Source: a virus
Direction: 5' to 3' (one strand)
Virus record (IMG/VR): IMGVR_UViG_3300009320_000132
Coordinates: 1 to 22,025 of that record
Length of the DNA: 22,025 nucleotides
Shown here: one piece after another, positions 13,208-20,408 of the stretch
Numbering within the stretch: position 1 is the stretch's first letter
Layout of the letters: every line of letters starts with the position of its first letter
Program-made: the position numbers and the translations under genes
Notes under the pieces: generated by a model
Databases searched by the model: none
Seen by the model: only the letters and a program-made list of their open reading frames with translations
Told to the model about the DNA's origin: nothing

Positions 13208-13864
13208 TTATGATTTAGTGATTTCGGCGTCGCTTCCATCGCTGTCTACTTCTCCTTGAATATCAATAAAAAACACTTTCATTGTACCCCCTAGAGAATC
13301 AGTTCTTGCCATTTGAATTTGAAAAGTATCGGATATATTGCAGTCAATAGTTATAAAGCTATTTGTTCTTGTGATTTGTCCTATATACTCTTTCCCACCG
13401 GCGTTTGTTTTGTCAAAAATAGAATCAACCCCGTTTGTAATTGTTAAGGTAGTCCATTCCGGAGTTGTCAAATTTGCACCATAGCCGTTTCTTATTAGCC
13501 TATATCTTAAAGTCAATTCATAAGCTGTTGAATCTAAAACATCGGGGGAGTGACTAACAACCTCTTGGAACCAATGTATATGTGGATAAAACACGATAGA
13601 ATTCCCAATCATCATTTCGTGATTTATTTCTATATTCGTGCCTACTCTATCATTCGCAACAGATATACTTCCACCGCTTGCAAAGTCAATACAATTGTTA
13701 TCATAATCATAATCAACTTTTCCACTTGTTGAGAGTAATCTTTTACCAAATAAATCTCCTACCATATCTTTCCAAGCTGTAGCCGTTCCAACTCTTCGAA
13801 CAGTTCCGTCTGCTTTAAATTTTGTATGATTGACATTCGTACCAAATTTCTTTGTATAACTCAT
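13208..13864 (-). CDS. Probable virion appendage or head protein (218 aa)
   Basis: 218 aa, beta-rich and acidic, with no signal peptide. The pattern TATAWKDMVGDLFGKRL (27-43), then NDRVGTNIEINHEM and FYPHIHWFQEV, is one I associate with small phage structural proteins of unknown fold. His-Ile-His-Trp near the centre could bind metal. It lies between a fibre-like 129-aa protein and the portal group, 11 nt from its upstream neighbour. Structural role inferred from neighbours. Confidence 0.6.
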   Translation of the reverse strand: MSYTKKFGTNVNHTKFKADGTVRRVGTATAWKDMVGDLFGKRLLSTSGKVDYDYDNNCIDFASGGSISVANDRVGTNIEINHEMMIGNSIVFYPHIHWFQEVVSHSPDVLDSTAYELTLRYRLIRNGYGANLTTPEWTTLTITNGVDSIFDKTNAGGKEYIGQITRTNSFITIDCNISDTFQIQMARTDSLGGTMKVFFIDIQGEVDSDGSDAEITKS

Positions 13865-13875
13865 TTTTTATTACC

Positions 13876-14265
13876 CTATATTATAAACCAGTTAGATCCA
13901 TCACTCATTAAAGTATAACTATCATAATCATTGTCAAGTACAAGCGTATCTTCTCCGTCGATTTTCTCGCTCCCTTCAGTGTCAATAGTTATTGAATTGG
14001 TTCCGGCGTTACCTCCGGTATCTTTAATTATAATAACTCTACCCTCTAAAGTTTGCGCAGTTGGCAAAGTTAAACTTGTGACTGCTCCGGTTGCAGTATA
14101 TGAAACACCAATTAAAAAGTCTGTTACTAATAAATCATATGTAGCGCTATTAACATTTGTAAACGCTTTGACATTATAACCACCGTATGATTCAACAAAG
14201 TTAGCGTTTATCTTTGTTTTTTGCGTTCCCATTGTTGATAAATTATCTAAAGTTTGTATAGCCAT
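13876..14265 (-). CDS. Probable fibre or appendage protein (129 aa)
   Basis: 129 aa. N-terminal helical piece (MAIQTLDNLSTMGTQKTKIN), then a beta-rich domain with SLTLPTAQTLEGRVIIIKD, TNSITIDTEGSEKIDGEDT and a C-terminal YTLMSDGSNWFII. This last pattern, with Ser-Asp-Gly-x-Asn-Trp, is common at the ends of phage fibre and spike proteins. It follows the LamG-containing gene and shares the first residues MAIQT with the portal N-terminus, probably by chance. Likely a small fibre or head-decoration protein. Confidence 0.65.
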   Translation of the reverse strand: MAIQTLDNLSTMGTQKTKINANFVESYGGYNVKAFTNVNSATYDLLVTDFLIGVSYTATGAVTSLTLPTAQTLEGRVIIIKDTGGNAGTNSITIDTEGSEKIDGEDTLVLDNDYDSYTLMSDGSNWFII

Positions 14266-14279
14266 AAATTAACCCCTTT

Positions 14280-16031
14280 TTAATCTGTCCAAGTTTCCGA
14301 ATCTTTCCATATTTTCGAATCAACCCATAAATTTATATTATTATATCTGCGAATTATATTTAATTGTGCGCCTGTTTGCGCTGAACTATAAACAAGAAAA
14401 TCTTTTCTTTCATTATCAGTTGCTATATTACAAAATATTTTATGTTCGCTATCAACATCTCCCTTAAGATCAGAATAGGCAATTTCTTGAGGAACTTCCG
14501 AACTGTAAAGGTAGCCTCTTGTAACGTCAGAGCTAATTAAAGCCGGTGCAACATATTCCTTGATAGTATTTTCAGAATTATTGTGATAGTTTCCCGCTAT
14601 ATTTCTTGATTGCCATGTATAGCCGGTTATAGTGTCCCCCCTTGTTTTAATACTGTCACCATTAACATCAAAAGGAACTCTTAATATTTTAGTTGGGTCG
14701 CTGTCTAAAGTCCAAAGATCAAAACCATCTGATAAATTACTTGGTTTTACTTTCCCAGTTGCATCATTTGACCAAAATGTCGATAGTGTTGCGTTTGTAA
14801 TAGTTCCATGATTATCATTGCCAGATTTATCATAAACAATAGCTCCTGAACACTCAGAAAAATTATAACCTCTATCAAGATTGTCTAAATTTGCTATAAC
14901 AAAACCTTTATTTGTTAGCGTTGCTATTTCTTCATCTGATTTAGAATCTGTATAAACACCTGATTCATACATAAATATATTATTATTATAAGAATCATCA
15001 AATGAGCATATTTGAAACAAGTTGGCAAAATTGTATATACTTGCTACTGTCTCAGTGCCTATTTGTTTCACACCATTAATAAACATTTCCATTAAACCAT
15101 TAGTAACTCTACCTACAACATGGTAAATTGAATCTGTTAGCATTACACTATCTGAAGTTATACTTGGTGTCTCTATTCCGTTTGACGATACATAAAATTT
15201 AATTTTTGCATCTGTTGCATTCTTTGCTAATAAGAATGATCTCTTGCTTGATGTATTCCAGTCACCTATAATTCCTGTAAATCCAGAATGAAAACTACTT
15301 TTAGTTTTAAATTTTGCAAATACTGTCAAGTTATTATTACCACTAAAAGCATTTACACTACTCGCTACAACGCTATCATCAACTCCATCAAAATTAGCAA
15401 CACTACTGTTTAAAATCTGTGCATTATATTTAACCCGTCCTTGATATAAAGTGTCAGGATCAGAAACAACACTTTGATAATTAGAGTCTAAAGGAATTAA
15501 CCCGTCAACGCCTGTTTTTAAAGCATAACCAAAATTATTTTGATAAGAATAAAAGGAATTGTCTTTTGCATGCCAGTTTAAAAGAGTTGCACCCGTGATA
15601 GTTCCATCCGGCAATGCGCTTGCGTGGCTTTTATTTGAATTATAACATACTGTCCCGTCTTGCTCGTCACACTTAAAAAATCCTATTATCTCACCGGCTC
15701 TTTTAATTGTAACCGCTCCGACTTTTTCGGTATTTGCAATAACTAGATAATCATTTACTGTACAAGTTGGGGTGTCAGAATAAGCAGGAACTTCTATTGT
15801 GTCAGTTGTTAAAAGACCGGTTATTACTATATGCGCCAAAGGCTCGCCTAAATAACACCGCCCCTCTTGAATCGGTCTTGTTTCATTTCCCATTCTATCG
15901 ACACTTTCCCAAATACCAGAGATTGCATTTTTTACTGGAAGCTGTGATAATGTCCATTGTAAAAGGTCAGCTTTTGGCAAGCTTAATCCCTCTTGGCAAT
16001 AGTATATTAAAAATTCATATAATGAATGCAT
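14280..16031 (-). CDS. LamG-domain virion protein, probable adhesin or head fibre
   Basis: 583 aa. Residues 1-130 form a mixed N-terminal part with several Cys. Residues about 210-375 match a concanavalin/LamG-like jelly roll: VANFDGVDDSVV (212-223), LTVFAKFKT, a central FLLAK strand, IYHVVGRVTNGLMEMFINGVK and the following helix. A second small segment (YDKSGNDNHGTITNATLS) resembles linkers seen next to LamG domains. Such domains bind sugars and occur on phage fibres and large head proteins. It is the first large gene after the boxed promoter at 16305-16350. The protein has no signal peptide. Confidence 0.75.
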   Translation of the reverse strand: MHSLYEFLIYYCQEGLSLPKADLLQWTLSQLPVKNAISGIWESVDRMGNETRPIQEGRCYLGEPLAHIVITGLLTTDTIEVPAYSDTPTCTVNDYLVIANTEKVGAVTIKRAGEIIGFFKCDEQDGTVCYNSNKSHASALPDGTITGATLLNWHAKDNSFYSYQNNFGYALKTGVDGLIPLDSNYQSVVSDPDTLYQGRVKYNAQILNSSVANFDGVDDSVVASSVNAFSGNNNLTVFAKFKTKSSFHSGFTGIIGDWNTSSKRSFLLAKNATDAKIKFYVSSNGIETPSITSDSVMLTDSIYHVVGRVTNGLMEMFINGVKQIGTETVASIYNFANLFQICSFDDSYNNNIFMYESGVYTDSKSDEEIATLTNKGFVIANLDNLDRGYNFSECSGAIVYDKSGNDNHGTITNATLSTFWSNDATGKVKPSNLSDGFDLWTLDSDPTKILRVPFDVNGDSIKTRGDTITGYTWQSRNIAGNYHNNSENTIKEYVAPALISSDVTRGYLYSSEVPQEIAYSDLKGDVDSEHKIFCNIATDNERKDFLVYSSAQTGAQLNIIRRYNNINLWVDSKIWKDSETWTD

Positions 16032-16267
16032 TATTGAACGCCTGTAATTTCATTTTCTAGTAGATCAGCACCACCAAATTTTTGAATTTTTTTTAATTGT
16101 CTAGCTGGATAAACACGCCCTGCATCGTAAATAGTTTTTGAAAAGACTCCGTTTTCTCCTGCTGTCTCATATTCTCCATATACATTACATATAATAAAAG
16201 AAAATGCCTGACTATATTCCGTTTCTGCTCTTAAATCATATAAATCTGTTGTATCACCCATTGACAT
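16031..16267 (-). CDS. Hypothetical protein (78 aa), first gene of the appendage-portal operon
   Basis: 78 aa, preceded by an AAGGA ribosome binding site. Its stop overlaps the start of the LamG gene (TAATG), so the two are translationally coupled. Acidic N-terminus, Tyr-rich centre (VYGEYETAGENGVFSKTIYD), no membrane segment. No family recognised. Coupling suggests a partner, assembly factor or base for the LamG protein; this is inference. Confidence 0.6.
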   Translation of the reverse strand: MSMGDTTDLYDLRAETEYSQAFSFIICNVYGEYETAGENGVFSKTIYDAGRVYPARQLKKIQKFGGADLLENEITGVQ

Positions 16268-16304
16268 ATTTAAATCCTTTTTTTTATTAAATATTTATCT
16301 TTTA

Positions 16305-16350
16305 ACTATACTAATTTTTAAGGCTTTTATCAATAGACAAATACAGACAA
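16305..16350 (-). promoter_or_regulatory. Boxed promoter 1 for the appendage-portal operon
   Basis: On the minus strand TTGATA (16328-16333) and TATAGT (16305-16310) are 17 nt apart, and the box TTGTCTGTATTTGTCTATTG (16331-16350) overlaps the -35 by 3 nt. Box, overlap and spacing are the same as at 7620-7665, while the DNA around it differs. The box abuts the large terminase stop codon, so the terminase genes must be transcribed from elsewhere. Confidence 0.8.
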
Positions 16351-17624
16351 TCAATTTTTATAATAGCTTTTTTTATTAAACTTTCTTTTTATCTTTGCTA
16401 TTACTGGCTTATTAGTCCCAAAAGTCTTATTTCTTGTGTAAATTCCATATCTAACAGCATCCAGCGCATCATCAAACAACTTTACCGGCTCATCTAACAC
16501 ACGCCCGTCTTTTGTTTCCTTCCATTTGTATTTTGAAAGCTCTTTATTTAAGCCATAATTTGACTTTAAAGTGTAAATTTCACAACTTTTTAAAAAACTT
16601 ATTCCTTCTTTTACTGAATTTTTACCTTTGTAAGCTTCAAAAATATTATATCCTGCATTTCTTAAATCTTTTATCATTTCCGGTCTTGCATTATCGGCGT
16701 AAATTTCTGCTGTTTTTGATATATTTAAATCATTCATTAACTTTATTAAATCAAAACTTGTCAATCCTGATAAGTAAATTTCCTCTTCAGTATAGAATTT
16801 TTTTTCATCTTCATATATTTTTATTAACGCAGTCGGGTGATTGAATCCAAAATCCAAGCCATAAAAGAAATTATCTTGTTTTATGTTGTCGTAATTATCA
16901 ACTGTCTTAAAATGCTTATATATGATGCCTTTAGTTAAAGAACCCCACTTATTAAGAACATAAATATTATAATAGTTTTCATCCTCTTCTTTCATGTTTT
17001 CAAGTACTTGCTTATAGTCCTCATCTAAAAATTTATTGTTTTTGTATGTAGTTTCTAATATAAATGTACTTGCAAGCTTAAATTCTTTATCAAAAAATGT
17101 TTCTTTTAACCAATGAAATTCAGAAATAGGATTGAATGAAGTAAAGAACTCTGGAAATATTAGATTTCTACCTCTTAGTCTTAACAATAATTGAAGTAAG
17201 TCCCTTTTCAATGCTTCATCCGTTTCTTCAATCCATATATCTGTTATATTTGCGATTGATTTTAATTTTGCCACATCATCAAGTCCTAGAAATATAAACT
17301 CACTTTGCAAAAGTTTTATTTCTAGATTTGATTTATTTATTTTTGCGAATTGTGTTAATTGCAACCGGTCGATCGCATCAATAATACTTGCAAAAGTGGA
17401 ATGTCGAGAAGTACGCCCGACTTTTCGCAAGATCAATATTTTTCTTTTACCATATTTTTCATTTATAGCTTTTAAAGTTAAATATGTAGATATGAAAACA
17501 GATTTTCCCGAGCCTGTCAGGCACCCCCTTTTAAAACTTTTACTTTTGATAGATTTTTAAATAATGGTAAATATGCAGTATTGAAAAAGTTTGCATCAAT
17601 ATTAATTTTATTTGCTGTTGTCAT
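16351..17624 (-). CDS. terL: Terminase large subunit (Terminase_3 type), frameshifted in Walker A
   Basis: Two frames together encode about 422 aa. ATG 17624 (GAGAG ribosome binding site) gives 35 aa ending VKVLKGGA and a TGA at 17517-17519. The -1 frame continues GSGKSVFISTYLTLK and on to 16351. Walker B is DIWIEETDE; the nuclease acids are in LDFGFNHPT, YADNARPE and FDDALDAVRYG, all intact. The protein cuts DNA and pumps it through the portal. The break lies between the two halves of the P-loop. One missing G in the G5 run, or a 5-nt insertion, would explain it; a T TTA AAA slip heptamer sits 9 nt before the TGA. Mutation, sequencing error and programmed frameshift are all open. Confidence 0.85.
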
Positions 17625-17688
17625 TTATCTCTCTAATTTATTTTTCATTTGTCTTGATTTTTGCGGGGTTTTACTTTTAACAATTAGG

Positions 17689-17796
17689 TTATTTTACATA
17701 AGTCTCAAATAATACATAAATCAACCCGTAACAGAATACATTAAACAGTATAACAGATAAAATATATCTTGTTCTAGTATTTTTCTTCATCTTCAT
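17689..17796 (-). CDS. Small single-pass membrane protein (35 aa)
   Basis: 35 aa, MKMKKNTRTR followed by a hydrophobic segment (YILSVILFNVFCYGLIYVLF) and a short end. Basic N-terminus plus one membrane helix. Its ribosome binding site (AGGAG) and first five codons lie in the duplicated terS 3' end; either of two ATGs (17796, 17790) could be used, the second having the better spacing of 9 nt. It precedes the large terminase by 64 nt. Function unknown. Confidence 0.5.
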   Translation of the reverse strand: MKMKKNTRTRYILSVILFNVFCYGLIYVLFETYVK

Positions 17797-17850
17797 TAAC
17801 TCCTGTAATGTTTATACTAATCCCGTCGATTTTTTCGCCTTTTGAAGTAT
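17782..17850 (-). repeat. Duplicated terS 3' end, downstream copy
   Basis: A 69-bp direct repeat of 18168-18236 with 3 mismatches, offset 386 bp. Read in the terS frame it gives SKGEKIDGISINITGVNEDEE, then leaves the terS frame and stops soon after. It carries AGGAG and the starts ATGAAGATGAAGAAA of the 35-aa gene. Confidence 0.95.
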
Positions 17851-17882
17851 TGAAAAACTTCTTGTTTATATTTAATATATTC

Positions 17883-18182
17883 TTATTCAAAAGCTTTTTT
17901 ATTATTTATTAAATTTATCAAGTAATTATATTCGTTTACCCAGTCCGTCGGAATGCTTTTATTCGCTAACATGTACCTATTAAAAACCGCTTTTATATCT
18001 TCTATCCTTTCTTCATACCCTTTGAATAAGTGCGCAGGTGTCAAACCTAAAGGAGGCTTTTTAATATTGTTCTCGTTCTCGTCTGTCTCAATGAAAAACA
18101 CCTCATATTTTTCATTTTTATCTATTTTGTCAATTATACCCTCGCTAACTTGCATTGTTATTGTTGATTTCTTCATCTTCAT
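17883..18182 (-). CDS. Hypothetical phage protein (99 aa) between terminase genes
   Basis: 97-99 aa depending on which of two ATGs is used; the second (18176) has 9-nt spacing from AGGAG. The start lies inside the last codons of terS, an overlap of 38 nt. The core KPPLGLTPAHLFKGYEERIE followed by AVFNRYMLANKSIPTDWVNEY is a pattern I have seen in small conserved phage proteins of unknown role. No membrane segment. The gene is bracketed by two copies of the terS 3' end, so it looks like an inserted cassette. Function not assigned. Confidence 0.65.
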   Translation of the reverse strand: MKMKKSTITMQVSEGIIDKIDKNEKYEVFFIETDENENNIKKPPLGLTPAHLFKGYEERIEDIKAVFNRYMLANKSIPTDWVNEYNYLINLINNKKAFE

Positions 18183-18699
18183 TAACTCCTGTAATGTTTA
18201 TGCTAAACCCGTCGATTTTTTCACCTTTTGAAGTATAGTCATGCTTTTCTGCTTCGTCATATCCTAGCATTTTCTTAATGTTTTCAAGCGCTTTTTGTTT
18301 ATCATAAAGCTTGATTTTAACCTCTTCAAGCTCCACGCCATCGGCTATTTTACTTACTCGTGTTTGAATCTCTTGAATACAAGATTTTTGATCTTTTGTT
18401 AACTCTTCAAATTTTTTTCGAGAAATCCAAGTATTATGATATTCAGCTATTGAAGAAAAGGCAATTTTCATAAACTCGTTTAAAACTTTTAGTCTTGAAA
18501 TCCCTGCTTGTTTCTCAAGGTCGTTTTGTATCTCTTGGATATATTGTTTAATTTGAGGTTTTCTGAGGTTCTCAACGCCTGTTTGATATGCTGTTTTTTC
18601 AGAATATCCAGCTTTTTTTGCTGACCTTGTGGCGTTCCAATCGATTATATATTCTTGACAAAATATTTTTTGTTTTTGTGTTAGTTCTTCTTTACTCAT
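18145..18699 (-). CDS. terS: Terminase small subunit (Terminase_2 type)
   Basis: 184 aa. N-terminal helix-turn-helix region typical of the family: LTQKQKIFCQEYIIDWNATR (6-25), then SAKKAGYSEKTAYQTGVENL and KPQIKQYI. The middle (LKVLNEFMKIAFSSIAEY) is the oligomerisation part, the end is acidic with an Asn run. It recognises the packaging site and regulates the large subunit. No clear ribosome binding site precedes its ATG; the start overlaps the stop of a 13-codon ORF (ATGA), suggesting coupled translation. Its last codons contain the ribosome binding site of the next gene, and its 3' end is duplicated downstream. Confidence 0.9.
   Translation of the reverse strand: MSKEELTQKQKIFCQEYIIDWNATRSAKKAGYSEKTAYQTGVENLRKPQIKQYIQEIQNDLEKQAGISRLKVLNEFMKIAFSSIAEYHNTWISRKKFEELTKDQKSCIQEIQTRVSKIADGVELEEVKIKLYDKQKALENIKKMLGYDEAEKHDYTSKGEKIDGFSINITGVNEDEEINNNNAS
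18168..18236 (-). repeat. terS 3' end, parental copy of the 69-bp direct repeat
   Basis: 66 of 69 bases match 17782-17850. It codes the terS C-terminus (SKGEKIDGFSINITGVNEDE) and holds the AGGAG and ATG pair that start the 99-aa gene. Confidence 0.95.
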
Positions 18700-18737
18700 T
18701 TTATTAACCAGTATAATATTTTTTTAAATAAATTCAC
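18696..18737 (-). CDS. Possible 13-aa leader peptide coupled to terS
   Basis: GTG start with AAGGA close upstream, product (M)NLFKKILYWLIK, stop TGA overlapping the terS ATG as ATGA. The peptide is amphipathic and basic. As terS itself has no visible ribosome binding site, this mini-ORF could deliver ribosomes to it. The SD-to-GTG spacing is short and the ORF is tiny, so chance is possible. Confidence 0.35.
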   Translation of the reverse strand: MNLFKKILYWLIK

Positions 18738-18751
18738 TTTCCTTTTTATTT

Positions 18752-18949
18752 TTACACCTGCAAACTTGTTAATTCATTTATTACTATATCACCATGAATC
18801 ATTGAATGATTTTTTTCTTGAATATACCCGTCTACCATTCTATTATTTATTTCCATTTTATACAACTCTTCCCATGTTGGCATATCTGAAAACAAGCCTT
18901 GAATATATTCCATATCTTTTTCGCTTATTTGATCTTCTTTTTCTTGCAT
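18752..18949 (-). CDS. Hypothetical protein (65 aa)
   Basis: 65 aa, acidic, starting MQEKEDQISEKDMEYIQGLF. Probably helical, no Cys pairs or membrane segment, no family recognised. It starts 2 nt after the upstream zinc-finger-like gene and ends 14 nt before the possible terS leader. A role tied to packaging start is only suggested by location. Confidence 0.55.
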   Translation of the reverse strand: MQEKEDQISEKDMEYIQGLFSDMPTWEELYKMEINNRMVDGYIQEKNHSMIHGDIVINELTSLQV

Positions 18950-18951
18950 CT

Positions 18952-19086
18952 TTACGCCTTTATTATTTTATTTATTCTTTCCGTTTGGTTTTTCTTTTTC
19001 AACTTAATTAAGCACCCGAAACATATATTTTGCTTTTTGTCTTTTCTAGGATTGCATATTTTACAATTAGAAGGGTAACTTTTCAT
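18952..19086 (-). CDS. Small zinc-ribbon protein (44 aa)
   Basis: 44 aa, MKSYPSNCKICNPRKDKKQN then CFGCLIKLKKK. Two CxxC pairs (Cys8/Cys11 and Cys22/Cys25) spaced for a zinc ribbon, with a strongly basic second half. An excellent ribosome binding site (GAGAGGTG) precedes the ATG. Likely binds nucleic acid or protein through zinc; target unknown. Confidence 0.65.
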   Translation of the reverse strand: MKSYPSNCKICNPRKDKKQNICFGCLIKLKKKNQTERINKIIKA

Positions 19087-19100
19087 TCTTTCACCTCTCT

Positions 19101-19397
19101 TTATACTTTGCCTTTCACCTTTTTACTTTCAAGATATTTAGTAATTACTTCACCTGTTACAAGATTTAAACCTGTCTTAAAGTAAGTTAATTCTTTATTT
19201 TTTAGCTTTCTTTCAATTGTTTTAGTAGATACACCAAAAATTCCAGCTACTTCGTCCATTGAATAAAGCTTGTTTTTTATCACATCGTATTTAATACGGT
19301 TTTCAAATCTGCTTAATAATTCAATTACAATTTCTTCATCTTTTAATATTTCTTTACATTCTTGTAATAGTTCAAAATCTGACAAATCATAAAACAT
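19101..19397 (-). CDS. Helix-turn-helix DNA-binding protein, excisionase/MerR-like
   Basis: 98 aa. Residues 45-90 (YSMDEVAGIFGVSTKTIERK, then LKNKELTYFKTG and EVITKYLESK) match the small winged HTH used by excisionases and MerR-type DNA-binding domains, with an N-terminal helical extension (1-44). It binds DNA; it may regulate the phage operon or shape DNA for recombination or packaging. No integrase is in the window. The location just before the terminase genes leaves room for a role as a regulator of the following genes, including the boxed promoters. Confidence 0.7.
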   Translation of the reverse strand: MFYDLSDFELLQECKEILKDEEIVIELLSRFENRIKYDVIKNKLYSMDEVAGIFGVSTKTIERKLKNKELTYFKTGLNLVTGEVITKYLESKKVKGKV

Positions 19398-19399
19398 TT

Positions 19400-19498
19400 T
19401 TACTTCCGTTTAAAAATTATGTAATAATACAATACTGCTAACATGATGAATAATATATATAAACTACTTCCTAGTACTAAAATATCATTTACACCCAT
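19400..19498 (-). CDS. Tiny single-pass membrane protein (32 aa)
   Basis: 32 aa, MGVNDILVLGSSLYILFIML followed by AVLYYYIIFKRK: one membrane helix with a basic C-terminal end. The start overlaps the 93-aa gene by 10 nt and the stop is 2 nt from the next ATG, so it fills the gap exactly. No strong ribosome binding site; re-initiation is likely. Function unknown. Confidence 0.55.
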   Translation of the reverse strand: MGVNDILVLGSSLYILFIMLAVLYYYIIFKRK

Positions 19499-19770
19499 TT
19501 TGCAATTCTCTTAAATGTTTTCAAATAATGCTTATAGCTGTTCATTTTAGGACTTGATTCATTTTTCTTATACTCGTAATAATCAACTATAAAACCCGCT
19601 TTTATTTCGTTATCGATGTCTATTCTTATGTCATCATAAAGTAAATATCCTAAACTTAATTTTACAAAGTTATTTTCAAAACTTTCAAATTCCATATTTT
19701 GCTTCTTACAGAATTCTTTTACATATTCTTTTTTTAATTTGTCGAATTTTTCTTTTAATGCTTTTTTCAT
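19489..19770 (-). CDS. Hypothetical protein (93 aa)
   Basis: 93 aa, helical Lys-rich N-terminus (KKALKEKFDKLKKEYVKEF), then a segment LLYDDIRIDIDNEIKAGFIV suggesting a small alpha/beta fold, and a basic C-terminus. It starts by a 4-nt overlap (ATGA) with the VRR-NUC gene. I recall similar small phage proteins near replication or nuclease genes but none with a known role. Confidence 0.6.
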   Translation of the reverse strand: MKKALKEKFDKLKKEYVKEFCKKQNMEFESFENNFVKLSLGYLLYDDIRIDIDNEIKAGFIVDYYEYKKNESSPKMNSYKHYLKTFKRIAKWV

Positions 19771-20177
19771 TTTTTAACCCTCTCAAAATATTTATTTATT
19801 ACTTTTATTGCCTCTTGGCAACCTTTGCAAACTTCAACTTTATAATTTTGATCTTTTAAAAATTCTATCCATTCTTTCTGTTCTTTTGAAACTGTGCCAC
19901 CTGACACCCTTTTAAGCTCTATATATAACCCATGTTTATTTATGCTAGGATACGGAATTACAATATCACATATCCCTTTTGATTTCCCCATTGATTTTAA
20001 TTTATTTTCTATTGAACATATAATTCTACTTGCTAAAGATTGATTTTTTATGATAGCTCTTATAATTCCAGAAAATATATTTTCATTCATTGGAGCATAA
20101 TGTTTAATATTTTTTAATTTTAAATATTTTACAAGCCCTTTTTGCTCTTCTGACTCTAAAGGTTCTTTAATTTTCAT
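19767..20177 (-). CDS. VRR-NUC domain nuclease
   Basis: 136 aa covering a full stand-alone VRR-NUC (PD-(D/E)xK) domain. Motifs: SEEQKGLVKYLKLKNI (9-24), GICDIVIP (68-75) with Asp71, GLYIELKR (83-90) with Glu87 and Lys89, and GGTVSKEQKEWIEFLKDQNY (93-112) with the conserved Gln. The family includes phage and bacterial structure-specific nucleases acting on branched DNA; here it may resolve replication or recombination intermediates before packaging. It begins right after the stop of a 58-aa ORF (TAAATG). About 40 residues (30-68) between the first helix and the Asp motif are basic. Confidence 0.88.
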   Translation of the reverse strand: MKIKEPLESEEQKGLVKYLKLKNIKHYAPMNENIFSGIIRAIIKNQSLASRIICSIENKLKSMGKSKGICDIVIPYPSINKHGLYIELKRVSGGTVSKEQKEWIEFLKDQNYKVEVCKGCQEAIKVINKYFERVKK

Positions 20178-20354
20178 TTATAATCTCTTTTTTATATCTA
20201 AATATTTACAAACTGCTTTTTGTTCTTCATGTTCTGAATTTTCTATCTTTTTATTTTTGTATTTGCTTAGTTTTAAATTTTTAGATATAGTACTAAACAT
20301 ATTTACCGGTTCGGGATCAAACATTTTCTTAAATTTTATATAATCTATTGCCAC
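20178..20354 (-). CDS. Small protein with a VRR-NUC-like N-terminal motif (58 aa)
   Basis: 58 aa from a GTG at 20354 with GAGG 5 nt upstream. Basic, no Cys pairs. The C-terminal part EHEEQKAVCKYLDIKKRL resembles ESEEQKGLVKYLKLKNIK at the start of the adjacent VRR-NUC gene, and it ends directly before that gene's ATG. It may be a relic of a duplicated or truncated nuclease, or a real leader protein with a shared docking helix. Start codon and ribosome binding site support translation. Confidence 0.55.
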   Translation of the reverse strand: MAIDYIKFKKMFDPEPVNMFSTISKNLKLSKYKNKKIENSEHEEQKAVCKYLDIKKRL

Positions 20355-20378
20355 ATTTTCCTCTTAACACTTTATTAA

Positions 20379-20396
20379 AAGCCATTAAAACGGCTT
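20379..20396 (-). terminator. Weak hairpin after the YopX-like gene
   Basis: 5-bp AAGCC/GGCTT stem, extendable by one wobble pair, with a short AT-rich tail (TTAATAAA) on the minus strand. It could be a weak terminator or processing site between the YopX-like gene and the nuclease group. Confidence 0.35.
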
Positions 20397-20408
20397 GTTA
20401 TAATTTTG

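Noticed and set aside
17625-17688. 7-codon ORF before the large terminase
   Set aside because: Too short and without a ribosome binding site to call.
17797-17882. Possible terS remnant upstream of the 69-bp repeat
   Set aside because: Similarity to terS ends at 17850; nothing beyond it matches.
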